Below, piece after piece: positions 1 through 5,157 of a stretch of 6,118 bases of DNA (the first letter of the stretch is position 1; each line of letters starts with the position of its first letter). Location: positions 1 to 6,118 of the forward strand of contig JANNRW010000063.1 of assembly GCA_031401815.1 (NCBI GenBank). Direction: 5' to 3'. A program made the position numbers and the translations under genes. Under the pieces are notes generated by a model. The model was not told the origin of the DNA, made no database searches, and saw nothing but the letters and a program-made list of their open reading frames with translations. Source of the DNA: JANNRW01 sp031401815 (GTDB taxonomy: Bacteria > Desulfobacterota > Desulfuromonadia > Geobacterales > DSM-12255).

Positions 1-851
1 CAGAGATAAAGGGGGCTGCATCAGACAACACTTCTTCTGTTTCTCATGCCGATGTTTCATGGCCAGTCTTGTCTGCCAGTAACTGCACTCGTCTGCTCCT
101 TGCCGATGATGACCCCACCAATCAGCTTGTGACAAAGTTGATTCTTTCAAAGTCAGGTTATTCAGTGGACACGGTGAGTAACGGCAGAGAGGCTGTAAAA
201 GCACTGGAGAACAACGATTATGCCCTTGTACTGATGGACTGCATGATGCCGGAGATGAACGGATACGAAGCAACCGCCTTTATACGGGATCAGGCTTCAA
301 AAGTTAGGAATCATGCCATCCCGGTGATTGCACTTACTGCAAAAGCCTTTAAGGAAGATTATGATAACTGCCTTGCAGCTGGGATGAATGATTATCTGAC
401 CAAACCGCTAAAAGTTGAAAAGTTGCTGGAGAAACTTGTGAAGTGGGTGCCAGTTAACGCTGATAATCAGACTGCATGCTCAATAATTTGCCCATCCGCT
501 GGTGAAGTTTTCGATCTGTCCGAATTTCTGGAGCGCGTTCTGGGTGATCTTGATCTGGCTTGCGATATGGCAGCCACATTTATCAGCAAGGCTCCGGAAT
601 ATATCGAATCTGTGCGCAGAGCAGTTGAAGCAGGAGACCCTGTAGCGATTCGCGAGACGGCTCACAAACTGAGAGGAGCAGCTGCTACTTTCGGACTGCC
701 GCAATTGACTGAAGTAGCCCGTATGATTGAAAAGGCCGGTGATCTGGAAAACGCCATGCAGCTGATGCCAGATCTGGAAGCAGGGTTTGAACAAGCGGTT
801 GCGGCAATAAAGGGATTTCTTGTTTCTTGTAATTTACTGGAAAGCGATTAA
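1..851 (+). CDS. Hybrid sensor histidine kinase, C-terminal part: receiver (REC) plus Hpt domains (5' partial)
   Basis: The reading frame (first full codon at 3) stays open to the left edge, so the gene begins upstream; a TTG at 69 lies in an interdomain linker and is not a credible start. Numbering from that TTG, residues 8-127 form a CheY-like receiver: acidic pocket ADDDP (13-15), phosphoacceptor Asp57 in LMDCMMPEMNG (codon 237-239), Thr90 in ALTA and Lys112 in LTKP (codon 402-404). A polar linker leads to an Hpt domain (about 148-255) with phosphoacceptor His199 in TAHKLRGAAATFG (codon 663-665). All key residues are intact. In this family phosphate passes from a kinase His to the REC Asp to the Hpt His and then to a separate response regulator. 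The missing upstream part should hold the kinase core and probably sensor domains. A REC-Hpt protein without a kinase core is possible but less likely, because the linker before REC is Ser/Asp-rich like those after kinase ATPase domains. The signal sensed cannot be told. Confidence 0.9.
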   Translation, partial: EIKGAASDNTSSVSHADVSWPVLSASNCTRLLLADDDPTNQLVTKLILSKSGYSVDTVSNGREAVKALENNDYALVLMDCMMPEMNGYEATAFIRDQASKVRNHAIPVIALTAKAFKEDYDNCLAAGMNDYLTKPLKVEKLLEKLVKWVPVNADNQTACSIICPSAGEVFDLSEFLERVLGDLDLACDMAATFISKAPEYIESVRRAVEAGDPVAIRETAHKLRGAAATFGLPQLTEVARMIEKAGDLENAMQLMPDLEAGFEQAVAAIKGFLVSCNLLESD

Positions 852-853
852 GA

Positions 854-1003
854 GTTGATGACTTCGCAAAAACAGAAATCATCTGCTTTGGTTCATGCTT
901 CGACAAGCTCAGCACGAACGGATTTAAAGGTACTTACAGACTCAAAGCCCGTTCGCTCTGAGCTTGTCGAAGGGTGATAAGGACTTTTTGCGAGAGGATC
1001 AGC
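854..1003. repeat. Nested imperfect palindrome filling a convergent intergenic spacer (MITE/REP-like)
   Basis: The inner arms, 898-921 and 949-972, are each 24 nt and pair at 22 of 24 positions around a 27-nt loop; the shared core is CTTCGACAAGCTCAG. Outside them, TCGCAAAAA at 864-872 pairs perfectly with TTTTTGCGA at 985-993, and weaker complementarity extends to 854 and 1003. As a transcript the whole spacer could fold into one long interrupted hairpin. From memory, the TTCGACAAGCTCAG core recurs as a dispersed intergenic palindrome in many unrelated bacterial genomes; I could not check this. It sits between the ends of two convergent genes, where it could act as a bidirectional transcription barrier, although no clean U-tract follows the inner stem. 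There is no ORF of note and no transposase inside, so any mobility would have to be supplied in trans. Confidence 0.8.
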
Positions 1004-1020
1004 GTTGATTGTTGCGATTA

Positions 1021-1332
1021 TCAGGACTTGAAGTACTCCCCCAGCACCCCTCTGGCATGAAGATCATCATGGCAGTGGGTACAGAGATTCTCCCAGTTAC
1101 TGCCATCAGGCGGATTGTTTTGATGATTGCCGTCACGATGATGAACCGTAAGTAGTTGCAGATTTGACTGATCGAACTCCCTTGCGCATCTGGCGCAGAT
1201 CAGGCCGTGTATTTTCAGGGCTTTCTGGCGATAATTGGAGTTGTCGTCGAGCTCCTGACGCATGGCCCTTGTCTTTGCTTCGGCCTCTGCGGCAGTAGGG
1301 AGCTTGACCGTGACCGGTCGGCGAGCTTTCAT
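1021..1332 (-). CDS. yajD: HNH nuclease-family protein, YajD type
   Basis: This 103-residue protein has a zinc-stabilised HNH (beta-beta-alpha-Me) fold: Cys46-x2-Cys49, then His64-His65 in LTVHHRDGNHQNNP, Asn72/Asn73, and Cys84-x2-Cys87-His88 with His92. The two CxxC pairs should bind structural zinc, while His64/65, the Asn and the later His match the metal and catalytic positions of HNH nucleases. The stretch YRQKALKIHGLICARCAREF followed by DGSNWENLC closely resembles E. coli YajD as I recall it. The N-terminal 30 residues are charged and Ala-rich and look unstructured. The ATG is preceded by AAGGGG six bases upstream (plus-strand 1339-1344). It is the last gene of a three-gene minus-strand operon, 17 nt after the Nudix stop. 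YajD proteins are presumed DNA nucleases but, to my knowledge, have no settled role. Nothing nearby suggests a phage or homing-endonuclease setting. Confidence 0.88.
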   Translation of the reverse strand: MKARRPVTVKLPTAAEAEAKTRAMRQELDDNSNYRQKALKIHGLICARCAREFDQSNLQLLTVHHRDGNHQNNPPDGSNWENLCTHCHDDLHARGVLGEYFKS

Positions 1333-1349
1333 TTGTTACCCCTTGTCCT

Positions 1350-1955
1350 TTACTCTGACGTTCCTGTTTTCCCCAGAAATTCCATTACCAGTCGATAGGT
1401 GAGACCCCAGAGAACCGGTCTGTCCGGATCCGGCAGCCGGATGCAGGGGCTCTGGAAAAGATCACCGGAAAAAGTGAAGTTATGCATGCCATGTTGCTTT
1501 TGATCAGTGATATCTGCCAATGAAACCCAAAAAGCGTCTTTTACTTCCTCACTTATGGTGAACTCCGGAAGCTCATCAATGACAGCATAGACGAAGCAGG
1601 AGAGCAGCACCGGAAGATGAGCCCCGTCTATATCTGAAAGCCTGCCGATATGAAGAGTACGGGAGAGATCAATCCCCAGCTCTTCCATGGTCTCTCTCTC
1701 TGCTGCCTGACGAGAATTAATGTCGTCACTCTCCACTTTGCCGCCCGGAAAACCTATGTTTCCTGACCAGGGGTCACCAGGATGGGTTGCGCGTTCGATG
1801 AAAAGCATCTGCAGATCAGTTGCTTGCAGACGGAGCAGCAGCGCAACAGCTGCATTTCTGTGGCCGGGGATGTTACGCAGTAACGGGCGATGGTGCTTCA
1901 GAAGCACGGAGATTGTATTAAACGGCTCCGGGAGAGATTCTTTTGCTTTCATCAT
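1350..1955 (-). CDS. Nudix hydrolase, NudL/CoA-pyrophosphatase-like
   Basis: Nudix enzymes cleave nucleoside diphosphates linked to another moiety, using a Glu-rich motif to bind Mg2+ or Mn2+. Here the Nudix box runs from GFPGGKVES (68-76) to REtmEELGI (87-95), with Arg87, Glu88, Glu91 and Glu92 intact. The spacing from the second Gly to the Arg is one residue longer than the textbook GX5EX7RE motif, and Asp77/Asp78 stand near the usual first Glu. E. coli NudL shows the same spacing and GGxxxxxD pattern, and the preceding RATHPGDPWSGNIGFPGG resembles the motif upstream of the box in CoA pyrophosphatases, though one residue longer. The C-terminal VLWGLTYRLVMEFL also fits that group. The substrate may be CoA or another nucleotide conjugate and cannot be assigned from sequence. 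The length, 201 residues, is normal. Two adjacent ATGs could start it and the ribosome site is weak. It begins 5 nt after the aldo/keto reductase stop, suggesting translational coupling. Confidence 0.9.
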   Translation of the reverse strand: MMKAKESLPEPFNTISVLLKHHRPLLRNIPGHRNAAVALLLRLQATDLQMLFIERATHPGDPWSGNIGFPGGKVESDDINSRQAAERETMEELGIDLSRTLHIGRLSDIDGAHLPVLLSCFVYAVIDELPEFTISEEVKDAFWVSLADITDQKQHGMHNFTFSGDLFQSPCIRLPDPDRPVLWGLTYRLVMEFLGKTGTSE

Positions 1956-1960
1956 TTAGG

Positions 1961-2911
1961 TCACACAACCCTGATGATGAACTCGGGGCACTCAGCCCCG
2001 CAGTAGCCGCAGAGAACGCAGGCTGTTTCATCAACAACCGGAATTCCATCATCCTGAGTCAAGGCATTATTGACGCAGGCAGCAACACAGTTGCCGCATC
2101 TTTTGCAGAAACCCTTCATGATGGCAAGTCTCCTCCGGCGGCTTTCAAGCTCCTTCCAGACCGATTCATCTACAGGCATGTCACTGAAAAGAGCAATATT
2201 GGCGTCAATCTCCTTTTCCGAAAGCATGCCGACTGCCAGGCCATGAACACCTTCAAGCCCCATGACATAAGCAAAGCTTTTTCTGGCTTCACTGATCAGG
2301 TTCCCACCAGCAAGCGCTTTCATGGCGTAGATACCCTTGCCTGTAGCGGCAGAGCGGCGAATTGCACTCGCCATCTCTTCGGCGGAGCCGTCAAGTATCC
2401 CCATGCCGGTGATGTTGATAAGCGGATGAATCACTTCAATCTCAGGATGTTCTGTGGCCTTGTTGACGGCGGATATGTAATGGGTTGAAAGACCGATATG
2501 TGCAATCTTCCCCTCCTGTTTCATCTTCAGAAGCTCTTCCAGGGCACCGGCTCGTTCCGTGAATGGATCTGCCACCCTTGCAGCATGGAGGTGAACAAGG
2601 TCAAGCTGCTCGCGCCCCAGCTCCCTGAGACCTCTTTCAATGTGCCCCCTTGCGGTCTGCGGGTCTGAAGCATGAGTTTTTGTGGCAATGGTGACTTCGC
2701 CGGTAAAGCCTTCCAGTGCAGCATTGACATGTTGATATGTTTCGTACAGGGTAGCTGTGTCTATAAGGTTAATTCCGTTTTCAAGGCCGTGACGGATGAG
2801 ACGGCCACCCTCTTTCGGTGAGAGATTTGCCTGGAGATAGCCAAGCGGGAGGGTTCCGAAAACCAGTGGCGAAATCATGATGCCGGTGTTGCCGAGCAGA
2901 ACCTTTTTCAT
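1961..2911 (-). CDS. Aldo/keto reductase fused to C-terminal 2x[4Fe-4S] ferredoxin domain
   Basis: The protein is an aldo/keto reductase TIM barrel with a ferredoxin tail, as in the COG1453 group of predicted oxidoreductases. Counting from the ATG at 2911 (316 residues), the tetrad is Asp51 and Tyr56 (INLIDTATLYE), Lys78 (IATKTH) and His109 (DLVHLH). The tail holds two CX2CX2CX3C motifs, Cys269/272/275/279 and Cys298/301/304/308; the second is followed by the usual Pro, the first by Val. The family reduces carbonyls with NAD(P)H; the clusters imply electron exchange with ferredoxin-type partners. The substrate is unknown. An ATG at 2932 would add seven residues, but I prefer 2911: AGAGG lies six bases upstream of it, the MKKVLLGNTG start is typical of the family, and the upstream ATG has no well-spaced ribosome site. 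It is first in an operon with the Nudix and YajD genes. It is probably cytoplasmic, since there is no signal peptide. Confidence 0.92.
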   Translation of the reverse strand: MKKVLLGNTGIMISPLVFGTLPLGYLQANLSPKEGGRLIRHGLENGINLIDTATLYETYQHVNAALEGFTGEVTIATKTHASDPQTARGHIERGLRELGREQLDLVHLHAARVADPFTERAGALEELLKMKQEGKIAHIGLSTHYISAVNKATEHPEIEVIHPLINITGMGILDGSAEEMASAIRRSAATGKGIYAMKALAGGNLISEARKSFAYVMGLEGVHGLAVGMLSEKEIDANIALFSDMPVDESVWKELESRRRRLAIMKGFCKRCGNCVAACVNNALTQDDGIPVVDETACVLCGYCGAECPEFIIRVV

Positions 2912-2922
2912 CTGAAACCTCT
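2912..2922 (-). promoter_or_regulatory. Ribosome binding site deciding the aldo/keto reductase start
   Basis: Read on the minus strand, AAAGAGG followed by six bases (TTTCAG) precedes the ATG at 2911. The in-frame ATG at 2932 has only an AGGGC about 15 bases away. An AT-rich TAATATATA run at plus-strand 2935-2943 could be a -10 element; it would put the transcript start close to or inside the upstream ATG, which also favours 2911. No -35 element stands at the right distance, so the promoter part is weak. Confidence 0.55.
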
Positions 2923-2988
2923 TTGCTTGCATGGTATATATTACAAATGCCCTGAAAAACCGAGAGTGTCAAGCAGCTCTTTATGCCC

Positions 2989-3017
2989 TTGACATAAGAG
3001 TTGCACAAGGTTAGCTT
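2989..3017 (+). promoter_or_regulatory. Candidate sigma-70 promoter for the plus-strand operon
   Basis: TTGACA at 2989-2994 is a perfect -35 hexamer. A 17-nt spacer leads to TAGCTT at 3012-3017, a poor -10 that still keeps the three most conserved positions (first T, second A, last T). The transcript would begin near 3024, about 28 nt before the GTG start at 3052. It lies in the divergent spacer between the two operons. A weak -10 could mean activator dependence; that is inference. Confidence 0.4.
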
Positions 3018-3051
3018 TATCTGCATCTGCTGAAAACAGGGGGAATATACT

Positions 3052-3426
3052 GTGGCTGTTACAAAATCAAAAGTACTCATCTGGCTGTTCATACCTGTAG
3101 CTCTTGTAGTTGCTGTTTATGCAGGGTATCTCTGGATTGCCCTTAACTGGAGTTATTCAAAAGGGGAGCGTGCGGGGTATGTGCAAAAATTCTCGCAAAA
3201 AGGGTGGGTAATCAAAACCTGGGAGGGGGAGATGGCCATGGTGGCTGTTCCAGGCTCCATGCCGGAGAAGTTCTACTTTACTGCCCGAAATGATGATCTT
3301 GCTAAAAAAATAAACGCTTCTGTCGGCAAGAGGGTCTCCATCTATTACGAGCAGCACAAGGGTCTTCCGGGCAGCCTGTTCGGTGATACTGAATATTTCG
3401 CCAAAGAGGTCAAGGTGCTGGAATAA
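3052..3426 (+). CDS. Conserved hypothetical protein with a single N-terminal membrane anchor
   Basis: This 124-residue protein has one strong transmembrane helix (about 8-31, VLIWLFIPVALVVAVYAGYLWIAL) after a short Lys-containing N-terminus. The remaining 90 residues are soluble and mixed alpha/beta, probably outside the cytoplasm. The stretch at 35-60, YSKGERAGYVQKFSQKGW followed by KTWEGE, is a signature I associate with a small conserved bacterial family whose members are sometimes misnamed 6-phosphogluconate dehydrogenase. No dehydrogenase fold or nucleotide-binding motif is present, and the protein is far too short for that enzyme. The start is GTG, supported by AGGGGG at 3038-3043 eight bases upstream. 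It is the first gene of the plus-strand operon, 25 nt before the exported Ntn-like gene. The function is unknown. The small soluble domain could be a beta-barrel module (VGKRVSIYYEQHKGLPGSLFG looks like strand-turn-strand), but that is only an impression. Confidence 0.82.
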   Translation: MAVTKSKVLIWLFIPVALVVAVYAGYLWIALNWSYSKGERAGYVQKFSQKGWVIKTWEGEMAMVAVPGSMPEKFYFTARNDDLAKKINASVGKRVSIYYEQHKGLPGSLFGDTEYFAKEVKVLE

Positions 3427-3451
3427 TCATTAATCAAGGAGAATTTTCCAC

Positions 3452-4267
3452 ATGAAGAAGTTGAACCCATTTTTCAAGGCAGTCATTGCTGCTGCCATCC
3501 TTTGCGGTTTTGCAGCTCCGTCAGAAGCTACCAGCATAGTTGCCATCAAGACTGGAAATGATATCTTTATCGGCGCTGACAGCAAGGTGCTGATCGAAAA
3601 GGATGTAGCTGTCAGCCAGTGCAAGATCACCAAGATGTCCGATATTTTTCTGGTTTTCACAGGAATGCCCTCTCTTCCTGCTTCTAATTTCAATGCCTAT
3701 GAAATAGCCGAAAAAACCTTTGCCTCCAGGGGAACCATCAGTGCGCGGGTTGACGCTTATGACAAAGCTGTCTACGGCAGACTGGAAGCTGCCTTTGAGC
3801 AGCTTCGCCAGAAAGATCCAAGGATATTTGCCAGATGGTATGCCGAGGGGGTGGCGAACCGGATTGCCATGCAGGTGCTGATAGCCGGTGCAGAAAAAAA
3901 AGGTACTGTTCTTGCCATGCTGGAGTACAGGATCACAAGCGGAAAGGATACTCCGGTAAAGCTTGAATCGATCAGGCAGGACATTGTCACCAAGCCTGGT
4001 TCCGACCAGCCCAAAATCCTTTTCCTCGGTATGCAGGATGCCATTAATGAGCTGCTGAGGAAGAAAAACAGTTTTTTCAGCGATTTTGACGAAGTAAGGA
4101 ACATTAACGCATGGATAACCGCCGAAGCAGATGCTGATCCGACAAAAGTCAGTGCTCCGATAGATATTCTGAAAATATCCCCGAAAAAAACCGAATGGAT
4201 CCAGCATAAAAGCCAGTGTCCTGAGGTTGACGAGAAGAAGGTGAAAACTGTTCCAGCCAAAAAGTGA
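3452..4267 (+). CDS. Exported protein resembling a proteasome/HslV-type Ntn hydrolase
   Basis: The 271-residue precursor opens with a clear Sec signal peptide: MKKLNPFFK, a hydrophobic core, then PSEA ending at Ala26. Cleavage there exposes Thr27 (codon 3530-3532) as the new N-terminus. The mature start TSIVAIKTGNDIFIGADSKV resembles HslV and proteasome beta subunits (TTIVxVxx...GxD). Asp falls at mature position 17 (precursor 43), as in those enzymes, and Lys at mature 32 (precursor 58, in QCKITKM) beside the catalytic Lys33. IFLVFTGM then resembles the hydrophobic strand and Gly turn of HslV (VIAGFAG). In that family Thr1 is the nucleophile and Lys33 lowers its pKa. The rest is not clearly recognisable, and the C-terminus is Lys-rich. 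No membrane segment follows the signal, so a periplasmic location is likely. AAGGAG at 3436-3441 supports the ATG. It lies between a membrane-anchored protein and a Tat DUF362 protein. The catalytic role is inference; it could be a non-enzymatic or amidase-like relative. Confidence 0.75.
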   Translation: MKKLNPFFKAVIAAAILCGFAAPSEATSIVAIKTGNDIFIGADSKVLIEKDVAVSQCKITKMSDIFLVFTGMPSLPASNFNAYEIAEKTFASRGTISARVDAYDKAVYGRLEAAFEQLRQKDPRIFARWYAEGVANRIAMQVLIAGAEKKGTVLAMLEYRITSGKDTPVKLESIRQDIVTKPGSDQPKILFLGMQDAINELLRKKNSFFSDFDEVRNINAWITAEADADPTKVSAPIDILKISPKKTEWIQHKSQCPEVDEKKVKTVPAKK

Positions 4268-4273
4268 GGCTAT
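4265..4273 (+). promoter_or_regulatory. Ribosome binding site overlapping the upstream stop codon
   Basis: GAGG at 4266-4269 shares its first two bases with the TGA (4265-4267) of the Ntn-like gene and stands four bases before the ATG at 4274. The overlap suggests that translation of the DUF362 gene is coupled to that of the gene before it. Confidence 0.6.
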
Positions 4274-5155
4274 ATGGACAGAAGAAGTTTTATCAAGCTC
4301 CTTGGTCTTTCCACGCTTTTTCATGCCGGATTTCTGGAAGAGCTTTTTGCAGCCCAGGGGGTAGTGGTAGCAGTTTCTGAAGGGGCAGATCATCCCCTTA
4401 TAACCAGAAATGCAATCAATGCTCTCGGAGGGATGAAGCGTTTTGTCAAGCCGGGTAATACCGTGGTGGTCAAACCGAACATCGGATGGGACAGAAGCCC
4501 GGAGTTTGCAGCCAATACCAATCCTTTTGTGGTGCGGGCAATTGTCGAAGAGTGCCTGAGCGCAGGGGCGAAAAAAGTAAAGGTTTTTGATCGTACCTGC
4601 AACGATGAACGTCGATGCTATCAGAACAGCGGGATTCTTCCTGCCCTCAAAGGGATGAAAGGGGTTGAGGTCAAGCACCTTGAGGAAGAGCGTTTTCAGA
4701 AAGTAGCCCTGAACGGACAGGAGCTCAAGGAGTGGGAGTTGTACGGCGAGGCGATTGCTGCCGATGTTTTCATCAACGTGCCGGTACTCAAGCATCATGG
4801 CCTGTCAAAGCTGACCATCGGGATGAAGAACATCATGGGGATAATGGGGGGGAATCGCGGCTCTATTCACAAGAACATTGCAACAAGCCTGGCGGATATC
4901 AATTCGGTGTTCAAAACCCATCTTGTAGTAGTTGATGCAACACGGATCCTGACTGCCCACGGCCCTCAAGGGGGTGACATCAGGGATGTTAAGGTGCTGA
5001 ACAGGGTGCTTGCCTCTACTGATATCGTAGCTGCTGATGCTTATGCAACAAAACTGTTCGGCCTCAGGCCGGATGAAATTGCAGTGACAGTTGAGGCGTA
5101 TAAACGCGGACTGGGAGAGATGCGCCTGGATAGGATAAAGGTTGTAAAGGTCTGA
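4274..5155 (+). CDS. DUF362 domain protein with Tat-type signal sequence
   Basis: This 293-residue protein begins MDRRSFIKLLGLS, a twin-arginine pattern (Arg3-Arg4, then SFIK) with a short hydrophobic stretch to about residue 28, so Tat export or membrane anchoring is likely. DUF362 signatures follow in order: VKPNIGW (66-72), NVPVLKHHGLSKLTIGMKN (168-186) running into IMGIMGG, DATRILTAHGPQGG (221-234) and STDIVAADAYA (248-258). Many DUF362 proteins also carry a ferredoxin-type [4Fe-4S] domain; this one does not, and its few Cys (Cys94, 109, 115) form no cluster motif. Tat substrates often fold or bind cofactors before export, which may matter here. The biochemical role of DUF362 is not established to my knowledge. 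It starts 6 nt after the Ntn-like gene and is the last gene of that operon. Its stop lies 2 nt from the stop of the convergent Ig-repeat gene. Family assignment is firm; function is open. Confidence 0.9.
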   Translation: MDRRSFIKLLGLSTLFHAGFLEELFAAQGVVVAVSEGADHPLITRNAINALGGMKRFVKPGNTVVVKPNIGWDRSPEFAANTNPFVVRAIVEECLSAGAKKVKVFDRTCNDERRCYQNSGILPALKGMKGVEVKHLEEERFQKVALNGQELKEWELYGEAIAADVFINVPVLKHHGLSKLTIGMKNIMGIMGGNRGSIHKNIATSLADINSVFKTHLVVVDATRILTAHGPQGGDIRDVKVLNRVLASTDIVAADAYATKLFGLRPDEIAVTVEAYKRGLGEMRLDRIKVVKV

Positions 5156-5157
5156 AC

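Noticed and set aside
69..71. TTG as a start codon for the receiver-Hpt gene
   Set aside because: The frame is open back to the window edge and the codon lies in a linker just before the receiver domain. No ribosome site precedes it.
1943..2488. A 181-codon plus-strand open frame opposite the aldo/keto reductase
   Set aside because: It lies antisense to the ferredoxin and barrel regions with their conserved motifs, and its own product shows no domain.
2944..2972. TTGACA on the minus strand (plus-strand 2967-2972) as the -35 of the aldo/keto reductase promoter
   Set aside because: At 17-nt spacing the -10 position reads CATTTG, a poor match. The better AT-rich candidate stands 23 nt away, outside the workable range.
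3521..4798. A 425-codon open frame on the minus strand, antisense to the Ntn-like and DUF362 genes
   Set aside because: Its translation is rich in Cys, Phe, His and Ser with no recognisable domain. It covers two well-supported plus-strand genes with good ribosome sites and recognisable families. It is an antisense shadow.
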